From: Sipunculus nudus
Lineage: Eukaryota; Annelida; Sipuncula; Golfingiida; Sipunculidae
DNA: 64,000 nucleotides
Assembly (NCBI GenBank): GCA_026874595.1
Contig: CM049313.1
Span: forward strand, 76,128,659 to 76,192,658
Reading direction: 5' to 3'
Shown here: positions 12,180-23,525 of the stretch, piece by piece
Numbering within the stretch: position 1 is the first letter of the stretch
How the letters are laid out: every line of letters starts with the position of its first letter
The notes under the pieces: generated by a model
Databases searched by the model: none
What the model was told of the DNA's origin: nothing
What the model saw: the letters and a program-made list of their open reading frames with translations, nothing else
Program-made: the position numbers and the translations under genes

Positions 12180-13050
12180 TAATGGTAACTGGTGGCACCA
12201 CCTGTCATCCTTTTCTTGTTTTATGGCCTTTTAATACCCCCATCCTTACCACTTGACAGTACTGTGAGCATTATAAGTCAAAAACTATTAGACAGATTTA
12301 GGGTGGTTTCCATGTACGTGTTTTCTAAGCATTTGCCATGTGGCCAAAATCCAACCAGTTATTAAGTCATATTCTACTTTCATTTGGCGATTGCTCCGCG
12401 GCAAACACATGCGTCACTTTACTACGTGGCAAACTCATGGGAATTCAGCCTTCAAATGGCACCACATTTTGGTTTCCCCGTAAACATGCTGTCCTTGTAT
12501 CTTTGAGTCTGTTCAGCAATGTAAAAAGGGCATGTGATTGCCGCTCGATAAATGCATACAAAACGCTCACATGAGAAAGGACTGGCCACACATTCATTTA
12601 AAGTGCGGCAGAAACTGCTGTGCACATGGAAAATCATCCTTATGCATATACAAACAAAAATATTGTTTATGAAGTGGATAGATATATCTTTGTGATAATC
12701 AGAAGGAAAGATATCATTAACTGTTGAGAAAGTTTAAACACCTATGACCTTGACCTTCAAGGTCAAATCTACTGATATATAGGATTTTGTGAACCCCATA
12801 ACTTTTTATATTTCTTTTTTCTTCAAATGATACACACGTATTGTTTCCGCCAAGAACTTCGACATGTTTGAAGACTAGTGGCCTTGACCCTGCTTTTCAA
12901 GGTCAAATCTGTGGAAACATAGGATTTATGTTAACCCTATAATGTTAAAAGTACAATTTTTCTTTCTTTCAAATTTTATATACAAATGGTTTCTTACAAG
13001 TTTTCCTATGTGTTGCCTTGATTCTGCTTGCCTTGGCTTGTCAAGTGTTG
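12180..13050 (+). repeat. Degenerate Helitron-like core repeats
   Basis: A decayed palindrome GGTGGCACCACC lies at about 12190. At 12740-12910 two units about 140 bases apart each contain CCTTGACC followed by TTCAAGGTCAAATCT and then ATAGGATTT. The same phrases occur in families A and D elsewhere in the window. No intact termini were found, so this is called a remnant only. Confidence 0.5.
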
Positions 13051-14928
13051 ACATATGCTTCAGAAGAAGGGGGGCCTATTTTAGAGGGGTTATGCCTAAA
13101 TTGTCTTGGGATACTGCAGCATCTCTAATAACTGTATAGTTTCCTTTGATTGTTTGGAGGATATATCATTTTACATTATACATATAATAACTAGTGGTTT
13201 GAATTGATTGTAAAATCATGTTCAGTGATTGAAAGTAAGAACGACCGATGATTGATCATACAATTATTATTTTTGTACCTGCTGTATAACCATGTTATCT
13301 GCTATACGTAATAATACCTATGTATGTTGACTAAGTAAATTCAGTCTGACATTGTGATTGTAGGTCATATTGTAAAGTGAAGATAACTGCCAGGTTGACA
13401 CTTTTTCGCTGCACGAGGCACACTTTAAATGTCTTTTACCCCTTTATCTCTAAGAATGATAGATTTTTTTTCCTGGTCAATATGACTTCTTTGTATGTGC
13501 ATACCTGATTGTTTGTGAGGAAAAAATGCAACCAGTTTAATCAATTACGATAGAAAATGACCAATCATCGATATAACAGATTAATTTGCACACCACTAAT
13601 TATAACAGTATGAAAATATGTATGAAACTCCAGATGACTAAAAGGTCAGAGGTCTAGGTGGATCACTGTATATCCTGTTATTGTGTTCTCTCAGACATCA
13701 CCACCAGGATATGAAGCAGTTATTACCTGTATTGTACAAGGCAGATCCTGGATTATGCATTGTCATGGGTTAAATATAGATCTGCAACCACAGGTGGGAA
13801 TAAGGATATCTGTCCAGATGAATTAAAAGTGACTTAAATGCTCTAAGGATACCCAAAACATGTTGCTGTATGTTTTCCTGGCACGTATGACATTTAACAT
13901 CTAAACTTGCTACACGGAAGCTTGATTTGTAGGCATTATAAATGTCTGTAAATTAATGCATGCCTAGATAACATAATAGATTCATCAATAAACCTGTTAA
14001 CAAAGGAGGACTACATGTCAGAATAAACCTGAGATGATATCTTGGAAGAACCATGAATCATGAATTTCAAGTAGTAAAGCAATGCCATATCAGATGAAAT
14101 GTTTAAAGAATGAAACAAAAAAAAGAGTGCATCCTCTACATCTAATGGAAATTTAAATAATGTTATAAATACTATGCTTGGAATCCATGTCATGTAAAGG
14201 TTATGTATTTATCTAGGTCAACTTGTGCATCAGGTTTAAGGTATCACAGCACCAGATGTCTTTCATTTAGTGATATCTGTTATTTAGTTCAGACGATTAA
14301 GTTACAAAAAAAAATTAAAAAACTCATCTTTTATTAATTTAATAGGAAATCATTTGTTGCAAGGTACATGAACAACATATGTAACAAAAACTATACTGCC
14401 ATCTCTTTTAGTAATGATGCAGTATACCAAATCAGTTTCTGCTGTACATATCTTTTTGTTTTTCACGCAACATGTTTCCTTGTCATTAACTTCTGCAGAG
14501 AAATATTTAAAGCATACCTGTTTATAGCTGCAGATTTGAACAACTTATTTGTTTGCGATACTTATTTAAAACCTGCAGGACCACAGAGTCATTAAAAAAG
14601 TATCCAATATTTGGAATAAAACTTCTAAAGACAATGATTAATAGAACATGTATGCCATGTGATAAGACTGTGAGGACATTTGAAAAATGAAAAATTAGGA
14701 GAATGAGGTCAGTGTAATATTTAGGGTCTACTTGATAACAGGAATATAACAAATGACTGCAGCACTTAGAATGATCTCCTTTGCTTATTTTACAGATATT
14801 ACTAAGTTCTCAAAAAGATATACCAATGAAAACTAAAGTGCTAAAGTTTTCATTTGAAAAGATAGTGTGTGCATGACCTTTTGACCAGAAGGTCTTTGAT
14901 AAAAAATGTCCTCAATGCATTAGTTTTT
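13051..14928. other. Intron-like sequence, no gene seen
   Basis: I recognise no exon, RNA gene or element end. Small frames (14011-14193 minus, 14368-14595 plus, 14522-14752 minus) show no domains and are interpreted as chance. Confidence 0.4.
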
Positions 14929-15399
14929 AGCGAACCTGTGAGCTTATGTGATGGTGCGGCGTCGTCCGTCATGCGTCGTGCCTCGTGCGTTGTCTGTACG
15001 TTAACCATAGCTATCTCAAAAACGGCAGGAGCTAGCATCACCAAATTTTTTGCAAATATTCAGTCATCAAAAAAACTATATCGGATTTTGTTTATTTTTT
15101 TTCTAACTGCATGTTCTTAGATTTTATAGGGAAACAGCTAAAAAAACTTTAAAAATCATCTTCTCTGAAACTGTCCAGCCAAATTGTCCAATATTTCACA
15201 GAAATGATTCCTGGAACAGTCTTTCTCAAGTTTGTTCGAATGGTTCCAGTTCGGAGATTTTTGGCTGAGTTACAGGAGGTTGAACTTTGTTAACTGTGCA
15301 AAAAAGCATATTAAAAATTAAATCTCAGAAACGGCTTGAGCTATCATCACCAAATTTTATGCCAATGTTGGCCACATGAGTCATATCTGAAATTGAGGT

Positions 15400-15585
15400 A
15401 TTGGTGGCGCCACCTGCATCGGCCTTTTTTGTACGGGGTCATCAGTGCCTGTATCACACTGACACCTACAAATAACTTCTTCTCTGAAACGAAATGGCCA
15501 AATTGTTTAATATCGCACAGAAATGATCCTAGGGTAGTACTTTCTGAAGTTTGTTCAAATGGTCTCAGTTCAGTGACTTTTGGCT
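15400..15585 (+). repeat. Family B module with GGTGGCGCCACC palindrome
   Basis: CTCAGAAACGG starts at 15324 and the perfect 12-bp palindrome GGTGGCGCCACC starts at 15403, 79 bases downstream. The palindrome is followed by TGCATCGGCC. The same box-palindrome spacing recurs in families A and C. Confidence 0.75.
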
Positions 15586-16140
15586 AAGTTATGGGAAGCT
15601 GAATTTAGTCATATGCCGTAACAGCCCATTTTAGCTAAGTGGCTACAAAAATCTTCTTCTCAAAAACCACTGGGCCAAATTCTTAAATCTCACACAATAA
15701 TTATCCTTAGATGTTGATAATTCAAGTTTGTTCAAATGGTCTCAGTTCAGTGACTTTTGGCTGAGTTACAGGGAGCTGAATTTAGTCATATGCCATAACA
15801 GCCAATTTTAGATAAGTGGCTACAAAAATCTTCTTCTCAACAACCACTGGGCCAAATTCTTAAATCTCACACATTAATTATCCTGAGATGTTGATAATTC
15901 AAGTTTGTATAAATGGTCTCAGTTCAGTGACTTGGCTGAGTTATGGGAAGCTGAATTTAGTCATATGCCATAACAGCCCATGTTAGCTAAGTGGCTACAA
16001 AAATCTTCTTCTCAAAAACCACTGGGCCAAATTCTTAAATCACACACAATAATTATCCTTAGTTGTTGATAATTCAAGTTTGTTCAAATGGTTTTGATTC
16101 AATGATTTTTGGCTGAGTTATGGGAAGCTGAACTTTGCCA
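15583..16140 (+). repeat. About 180-bp tandem units within family B
   Basis: Three near-copies begin with TTTTGGCTGAGTTATGGGAA at about 15580, 15759 and 15932. They continue through CATATGCCATAACAGCC, TCTTCTTCTCAAAAACC and GATAATTCAAGTTTG. The differences are point changes and small deletions. A related stretch lies at 45850-46060 in B copy 2. Confidence 0.75.
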
Positions 16141-16907
16141 TTGTGTTGTATTTTCCCATATGAGTTATAAACCTACAAAACATTTTTGACTGATGATGAT
16201 ACTGAGGCCAGTTTGTTTAATATTTTGCAAGAATCATTCCCTGAATCATTCTTATAATAATTGTCTTTTATGGTTCCAAAAAATGAATTTTGCTGAATTA
16301 TAAAGATTGAATTGAGTCATTTTACCAAATATGTTAGCTGTGTGAAACAGATACATTTAGCCTAGCACCAGTTTATCAGCATCCATTACATCATGCCTCT
16401 AGACATTTAGATTTCAGGTTATCTATGGAAAATATTGACAAGAATGTTTTTAAAAGCTTTTAAAAAATGTAGATTTATGATATTACATATCATCTGTACA
16501 CTAACTCATAATTTCTCAGGAATAGCAGGAGCTACCATCCCCAAATGTTATGCAATTATCTGTCACATATCAAATGTTGATGGATTCATCTAATTTTTGC
16601 TATCTGCATTTACTTAGATTTTACAAGGAAAAAGCTGAAAAAAACTTGTAAAAGTCTTCTTCTTGTAAACAGTCCAGCCAAATTGTCCAAATTTTACAGA
16701 AATGATCCCAGAGGCGAGCCCTCTCAAGTTTGTTCAAATGGTTTATGTTGGATAAATTTTAGCAGAGTTACATAACAGGCCAAGATTGTGTACGTTTCTT
16801 GAATAGGTTGAGAAACTGCCAACTGTTTCAGATTTGGCAACAGATCAAGAGTTCATTCAGTGCAGACAAATATAGGTCAACAGTTCAGTCAGTGCAGCCA
16901 AGCACAA

Positions 16908-16999
16908 GGCATGTGATCACCTCATGGGCAGCATGTGATCATCTCATGGGTAGCATGTGATCATCTCATGAGTATCATGTGATCACCTCATGGGTGTCA
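16908..16999 (+). repeat. 22-bp tandem repeat, four units
   Basis: GCATGTGATCACCTCATGGG and variants repeat four times inside family B. The corresponding site in B copy 2 (49709-49775) has three units, so the number varies between copies. Confidence 0.85.
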
Positions 17000-17712
17000 T
17001 GCCCCTCAGGGCTGCATATGGAGCCAATCTGTGAGCTTATGCCATTGTGTGGCTACTATTTCAGATTTGGCAATAGGCAAAAGGTCAGCCTGGATTTATT
17101 TATAGCTTTGGCAGACTGCACACTGTTTCAGATTATGCAACAGGTCAAGAGTTCACTGGTGCAGCCAGGTACAGGTCAAAAATTCACTGTCTAGCCAGGT
17201 GCAGATCAAGAGTTCACTCAGTGCAGTAGCCTGAGCCAGTAATTTTTCACAGTACACTCGGGGCAACAGCCTTTCTCACCTAAGCCTGGTCAGCCCCTTG
17301 CATTAGACTCAAGGTAAGTTTGATGTATTGGCCTGATATTCTGACCTGTCTATGTGTTTTATGGCTTTCTCGTTCACAAGACAGGTGTCGCCATCTACAA
17401 TGACTTTTGCAAAGTGTATTTGCCTGCTTAATTCTACAGAAGAATTTGATATAACAGCCTGAAATTGGGCATATGTGTACATGTCAAATAGCTTTGTTGT
17501 ATACAAGACTGGTGGTGCCACCTACAATAATTTTTGTGTTGTGTGCACCCATGCCAGAATTTCAGTAGTGATGTTTGTGTATTGTTTCTTGTTCAATATG
17601 TTTAGTACTTGCATTGTTCATATATATGAAAAGTAGTGGTTCAGCACTGAAGCGTTATACCTGGTGTATATCCATATGCACAGGTTCGCATTAGGCCTGT
17701 AGGCCTTGTTTT

Positions 17713-18554
17713 AGTTCAGCTTACTGAAAGTCAGTCGAGGTATAGGAATGGTGCTTTGTCCTCAGAAACCTAAAATAAGGTCACTGCAACCAATATCCTT
17801 TGAGGTATAGAGCTTGTTAGTATCCCCCCAGAATTATTGCATGGATTGCCATGAATCTTGCCTTGAATATTGACAATGACCAGGGTTGTAAGTTCCTGAA
17901 AATTGGTGGTGTCACCTGTGTTTTTTTTTCAAATTTTTATTATTTTTGTTTATGTCTTTGAGACCATCAGATGACAATAATTATGTAAATTTCTCAGCTG
18001 TAGTTTCATCTAGTGTCCTGAAACCTTTTTGTGTTTCTTTAAAGAGTTGAATAAGTGGATGCCTTATAGTTTAATCACCTTGTCAGGCCGTCTGTCTGAC
18101 TGTTCGTCTTCAAGTATGTCCGTCAAAAGATCAAGGTCACAGGGCCCATCTGTCCACATTTGTTTCCAGATGATACCACCTCGGTTTCAAACTTGACTCA
18201 TATATGGCCTACCACTAAAGTAAGAACTTGATTGATTTTGGGGTCTTGAGATCAAAGGTCAAGGTCACAGGACCTACTTTAAAAAGATTGTGGATGCATT
18301 TTAAGCAAACTTTTCATCACAAATCTTCCAGCTTCCACATGTGTTGCACCTGCCAATAGGGAAAGATTCTGTTTGATTTTGGGGTAACAAGGTCAGAGGA
18401 CCCATCCATTCACAAATAAGTTCATGGATGATAACTCCAGTCTGGGTAGACAGATTTGCTTTGAACGTGGTCACAGGACCCACATTTTGAAAATGCTCAT
18501 AAACATATCCTCATCGACAAATTCAGCTGGGCATCAAGACCCATGGGTTCCTAG
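17713..18554 (+). mobile_element. Helitron-like element, family D copy 1
   Basis: The 5' end AGTTCAGCTTACTGAAAGTC forms a hairpin with GTCAGTCGAG-like bases and resembles the family E start. The 3' end reads CAGCTGGGCATCAAGACC then CATGGGTTCCTAG before T, with the hairpin AGACCCATGGGT just before CTAG. GTCTGTCTGACTGTTCGTC-type microsatellite sequence is near 18090-18120, and TCAAGGTCACAGG occurs twice. It lies directly after the CTTG|TT end of B copy 1, so one inserted at the T run that bounds the other. There is no coding content. Confidence 0.6.
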
Positions 18555-20461
18555 TATTTGGGAGCATTCTAATTTAGTATATTAGACCATTGGTGTATGA
18601 TTCATAGATGGAGAAAAGTCTTGTTATGATAATCAAACAACTCAGAGGCAGCCGTTTTATTTTAAAAAGGATGAACTGTCCTTGAAAATTGAACTGCTTT
18701 CATATTGATAACAAAATACTAAATTTGTTTTATACATCTTTTGTACAAAATGTGATAACTTTCAGTATTATCTGCTGGGGGAATAATTTGTTTAATTCCT
18801 TATTGGCGGTAAATGATATCTTATTTTATATCTTATCTTATATCTTAAAGGTTTGAAAGAGCATGGATATAAAGATTGTATGGTCAGTAAAGCACCCAAT
18901 GAGAAACAAGTTTCCATTGGATAGAGTGTTCGTATTGGGTTAAGGGGGTTGTGCAAAGGATATTGAGTTCTTTGATATAAAAAATTGTTAGGCAATAAAA
19001 AGCAGTCAATTTTCTTCCAAACAAAAAAAGCAAATTTGCTGGGTGATACCAGGAGCAAGATGGCCCCCATGGGAAGTTGAACACCTGAGAGGTATCCAGG
19101 CATAAAGCGGAAAGGGCACCGGTCTATGGGAAAAGCACCAAGTTACATCTCGTCTTGTTATACATTACCCACTAATGCAAATAACAGGAAATGTAAGCCT
19201 GAGGATGTCCGAGAAGCGGAATCCGGCCAGAACATAGCTGAGTTTTATCTAAACTTCTGCGACAAAGCATGTTTTAACTGTGATGCAGGGACGTTGTGAA
19301 TAGAGTTACATGAGCTGTAGTATGGAATTCCCAGGTCTCTTTAAAGCTCGATTTAGAATTTCTTTACTTGGGTATTGAAACAGCAATTTATGGCTGTCAT
19401 CAGAGGGACTGGACTTTACGGCCTTTTGGCAGAGATAGCCTAGACACATATTGAAACAGCTCAGGCTGAAGTTTCACGGTGCATTGGATATACACAGAGA
19501 TCTGATTACAGCACTTTGTGGCCCTGAGACTACATTGGCAGAAATAAAGAATAAGATTTGATGTACAATAACGGTTCCTCTGTCAGCCAGATACCACACA
19601 CCACTGATCTAAATGAAATATGGCTAACCCTACACTTTGTCATACACAAATGTTCCCTCTCTCCCTGGAGAGATTAAACGCTGAACAGATCATACAGCTG
19701 GCTTGTGGTGGTGGTGGTGATTTTTCCCTGGGACATAGCTCTTCAGACAGTACAGGCTGGCATTATGTATTTATTACTTCCCAGAACAGAATGAGAAATG
19801 AATGTTCCCAGGCCAGCCAAGGCTGGTAGTGCTCTTTATTCCCTACACCTGTCGCCATAGTGATGGGTATTGTCATACAACTGGAACATAAATGTGAGCT
19901 GTACCTGCTTGAAACTGCTGTACCATAAAGCTTCCACAGCAAACAGGACAGTCACACACAATCACAATGTTCACTTCACTTTCCTCGTGCCATTCTGCAT
20001 TAACTGATCTTGTATGTTTGTACTGTTAACTTTATTCACATGTGCATTTGTTGGGAGTAAATTATAGTGAGTGCATGGCAGGTATGTCTCAATGTGATCT
20101 GTGGTACAGATTTCTCTGTATGATCTGTGCTTCACAGTTTATGATATTTTATGTGAACAATATTTATTGGGGCTCTAATGTGTATTTAAAGAAAGCAGGG
20201 TCTCCATATTTAAGTGAACATTATAATATGAAGGTAACAGTGATCCGCTATTAAAGAATAGCATAAAGTACCAGAGAAAGATACATGGGGAAAAATTGTT
20301 CAGTGGCATATAACATTGATTTTGTCCTTCCTCAGATTTGTATTGCTCAAAATGTCAGTGCATTGTAGCAAAACATGTAAACTTAAGCTTGAACCGTATA
20401 GTGTAAATAGTATAAGTATCAGCATTAGTATGAGTTGTATTAGTATACAAAGTATTAGTAT
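18555..20461. other. Intron-like sequence, no gene seen
   Basis: Minor features only: a TATCTTAT microsatellite-like run at 18817-18848, a GGT run near 19706, and a TTAGTAT-rich stretch at 20404-20460 directly before the LINE. The frame at 18792-19103 (-) spans the TATCT run and has no recognisable domain. Confidence 0.4.
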
Positions 20462-21972
20462 CAAGCTAAGGATTGTGAACTGGACCCTTTTCTAACCTGG
20501 CTTGTTAAGCAATATGCGGATGTTTTTATTCCAATTTCCTGTCAGTTGTGTCATATGTCTTTTTACAATTGTGAAGTTCCAGCATCTTTGAAATCGGCTA
20601 TTGTAACTCCTATATTGAAGAAAAGCAGTCTTGATGCACAGTTTTTGCACACGTTTTAAAGCACTATCGGCCAATATCTAACCTTTCGTTCCTTACTAAA
20701 GTGTTAGAAAAGATCGTTGCCACTCGTATCACTTCATATATGAAGGAAAACCATTTGTATGAAGACCAACAGTCTGCATATAGACCTTTTCATAGCACTG
20801 AAACATGCCTGCTTAAAGTATATAATGATCTCCTCTGGGCTATGGACTCTCAACAAGTATCCATTCTCATACTATTGGATTTATCTGCTGCCTTTGATGT
20901 AGTAGATCATCAGCTCCTGTTACAACGGTTGTCCACCAGGCTTGGAATAACTGGAGATGCCTTGCAATGGATCAGGTCATACCTGTGCAATCGAAGTCAG
21001 TGTATTAGTGTTGTAGGTCATAAGTCTTCTCCAACTGAGATCACTTACGGTGTTCCATAAGGTTCTGTGCTGGGGCCTCTGTTTTTTACAATTTACACAT
21101 TACCACTTGGTGAATTAGTACGACAGCATGGAATGAATTATCATTTTTATGCTGATGACAGTCAAATTTATGTATCATTTAAACCAGAATCAAAGGTTCC
21201 TATTTCTACCATTGAAACATGCTTGCATGACATAGGTGTTTGGATGTGTCAGAATCTGCTTAAACTCAATGCTGATAAAAACTGAGGTTCTGATTATCAG
21301 TACAAACCAGCAGAGGTCAAAAATTCAGTTGAAAACTCTGAACATATTTGACTCTGTAGTTGTGCCAACAAACAGTGCTAGAAACCTGGGGGTAGTGCTT
21401 GACCAAGGGCTTTGCCTTGACAAGCATGTAAATAATATTTGTAGTTTGGCTTTTTACCACCTGCATAATATAGCTAGGATAAAGGGTTTCCTAACTCAAG
21501 ATTCACTAATAACATTAATTCATGCGTTCATCAGTTCAAGGATTGACTGTTCCAACTCATGCTATGTGGTCTTCCTAGCAAGCTACTGGACCGGCTACAG
21601 AGAGTGCAGAATGCAGCTGCTAGGCTTGTAACTGGTGCCAAGAAGCGCGACCACATTACACCAATACTTAAAGAACTTCATTGGCTCTTGGTGCGACAGC
21701 GCATTGATTTTAAAATTTTATTATTAGTATATAAAGCCATAAATGGTCAATCGCATATTTACATTGGGAACCTCTTAACTTTTCATGTTCCAGTCAGGCA
21801 GCTTAGGTCATCTGACCAAGGGCTTTTAGTGATCCCTAAAGCACGAAGTGAGATGTGTCGTTTGAGAGCTATCTCAGCTGTGGCACCAAGGTTGTGGAAT
21901 GAACTTCCGCACACAATCAGAACTTCACCATCTTTAGCTTCTTTTAAAAGAAATCTTAAAACTTACCTTTTT
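20462..21972 (+). pseudogene. Reverse transcriptase of CR1/L2-like LINE (broken)
   Basis: Read in order, the frames give ELDPFLTWLVKQ and SAIVTPILKK (20471-20640), HYRPISNL (20662), motif A LDLSAAFDVVDH (20875-20910), GVP-stop-GSVLGP (21049-21078), the catalytic YADD (21148-21159), LQRVQNAAARLV (21596 on) and APRLWNELP near the C-terminus. Damage seen: a frameshift between 20640 and 20658, a TAA in place of the usual CAA glutamine at 21058-21060, one extra A in the A run near 21280, and a missing base near 21561. The catalytic aspartates remain, but the gene cannot make a protein. APRLWNELP and the QNAAARL segment are typical of the CR1/L2 group C-terminus. Confidence 0.85.
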
Positions 21973-23031
21973 AGCCCTCAGCCCTTAGGCTGATGGGCTA
22001 TTGTGGTCACCCAAGCTGTCCGTTCGTCCCTATGATCATAGTAAGTATTGTGAAAATCCAGCCAATGGTCCGTTAACTTTTACCTTGTGAGCGGGATATC
22101 TTGAAAAGGATTCACCGTCAGAATTTTATTTCCTCGGTAAAGATGTATATCGACAAAATCTCGGTCAAGTTCGAAGATGGGTGACCTTGACCTATTTTTC
22201 TACATTTTAGACCTGATTATAGAAAAACACTTAGATGCTTATTCCTCAGGAACTATTTGGTGGATTTTCACAAAACTTACTATGATTATTGGGATTGATA
22301 ATCTGTACCTGCTACACAAGTTTGGTGGCGCCACCTACAATATCTGATTTTTAATGAATTTTTATCGGATTTTTCAACTTTTGGCTTGTGAGCGGGATAT
22401 CTCTAAAAGGATTCACCGTAGGAATTTTATTTTTTTGGTGAAGATGTATATTGACAAAATCTCGGTCAAGTTCGAAGATGGGTGACCTTGACCTATTTTT
22501 CTACGTTTTAGAGCTGATTATAGAAAAAACATTTAGAAGCTTATTTCTCAGGAACCATTGGCTGGATTTTCACAATACTTACTATGATCATAGGGAGTGA
22601 TGGTCTGTAACTGCTGCACAAGTTTGGGGGCGCCACCTGCAATTTCTGATTTTTAATGAATTTTTCTTGGATTTTTCAACTTTGGCCTTGTGAGCGGGAT
22701 ATCTCTAAAAGGATTCACAATAGGAATTTTATTTCTTTGGTGAAGATGTATATCGACAATATCTCAGTCAAGTTCGAAGATGGGTGACCTTGACCTACTT
22801 TTCAAGGTCACAGAGCTGATAATAGAATAAAACTTAGAAGCTTATTTTTCAGGAAGCATTTGGTGGATTGTTATGAATCATGGTACATACCTCTCCATTT
22901 TAAATTTGTAACTGAGACATGTACAGATATACATCCATGTGAGAACAGATATTTAGTACTTGTTACTGTTACCACCTCTAAACACTGTTCTTTTGGCTGA
23001 GGGCTTTTGTCAGCTTCTGCTGATATTCTAG
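21973..23031 (+). mobile_element. Helitron-like element, family A copy 1
   Basis: It starts AGCCCTCAGCCCTTAGGCTG, a 5' hairpin (AGCCC.TCAGCC paired with GGCTGATGGGCT), after a T run. It ends with GGCTGAGGGCT, the exact inverse of the first 11 bases, then the hairpin TCAGC-ttct-GCTGA and TATTCTAG before TT. CTAG is a Helitron-type CTRR end. The interior holds three tandem units of about 301 bp starting CTTGTGAGCGGGATATC at about 22084, 22385 and 22687, two of them with a GGCGCCACC palindrome. It is inserted in the LINE after a CCTTTTT run, with no evident target duplication. There are no genes inside. Confidence 0.75.
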
Positions 23032-23221
23032 TTATATTAGCTTTTGGTAGTTCTTAGAAATTAGGGTTTTCTTTTAGGAATCTTTACTTTAGTAGGAATC
23101 TACATTTTATGTTTTAGTAAAACTGTGCTTTGTGTCTTGTAAAGTGCTTTTGATAACTATTTTGTTGAATCAGCGCTATATGAATTAAATATATTATATA
23201 TCAACATGAGTATGGATATAC

Positions 23222-23525
23222 CATCTAGGGGTAGAGCACAATACTCAAAGCTGGGAGGTCATGAATTCAAATCTCAGTAAAAAAAAACAGTGACATTTTC
23301 ATGGTTGGCTCATACCCAAGGGAAGCTCTATCCAGGCTCAATGGGAAGGCTGTGCCCCACAGCTGTGTATTAGTCACAAAGAGTGTCTTTTGGGGGTTCC
23401 TCAATGTTATGACCCAGCATTTTGGATGATTACACACCCAGGACCCGCTGGTGTGGTAGACACTGGGCCTGAGTGACACTAGGATACAAAATAAAATGAC
23501 AAGAAGCCAGGAAGTGTGTGTCACT
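23222..23525 (+). other. Possible tRNA-derived SINE head
   Basis: GGGGTAGAGCACAAT (about 23228) resembles a polymerase III A box. About 35 bases later GAATTCAAATCTC resembles a weak B box. Downstream is unique-looking sequence ending near a TGACAAGAAG stretch. The boxes deviate from consensus and no clear tail or target duplication was found, so this is tentative. Confidence 0.3.

Larger units (their letters stand above)
14929..17708 (+). mobile_element. Helitron-like element, family B copy 1
   Basis: It starts AGCGAACCTGTGAGC after a T run and ends with GCACAGGTTCGCATTAGGCC then TGTAGGCCTTG before TT. CACAGGTTCGC near the 3' end is the exact inverse of GCGAACCTGTG at the 5' end. The 3' hairpin is AGGCC-tgta-GGCCT, immediately before the terminal CTTG. 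Inside are about 180-bp tandem units, 22-bp tandem units, and the GGTGGCGCCACC palindrome at 15403-15414. There is no Rep/helicase gene. Subterminal inverted repeats, a 3' hairpin and insertion between Ts fit Helentron-type non-autonomous elements (inference from architecture). D1 abuts its right end. Confidence 0.7.
20462..23200 (+). mobile_element. 5'-truncated CR1/L2-type LINE, interrupted by family A
   Basis: The 3' half of a non-LTR retrotransposon comprises reverse-transcriptase and C-terminal sequence at 20462-21972 and a 3' tail at about 23032-23200. The tail carries TTGTAAAGTGCTTTTGA and GCGCTATATGAATTAAATA, the familiar ending of CR1/L2-group elements. The endonuclease domain is absent, which fits 5' truncation during target-primed reverse transcription. 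The element is split by A1 (21973-23031) just after the C-terminal TYLF codons. No target-site duplication could be fixed, although TTAGTAT-like simple sequence lies both before the 5' end and around 23650. Confidence 0.8.

Noticed and set aside
14875-14893. Small inverted repeat GACCTT/AAGGTC next to B1
   Set aside because: Six-base arms are expected by chance, and it lies outside the element border.
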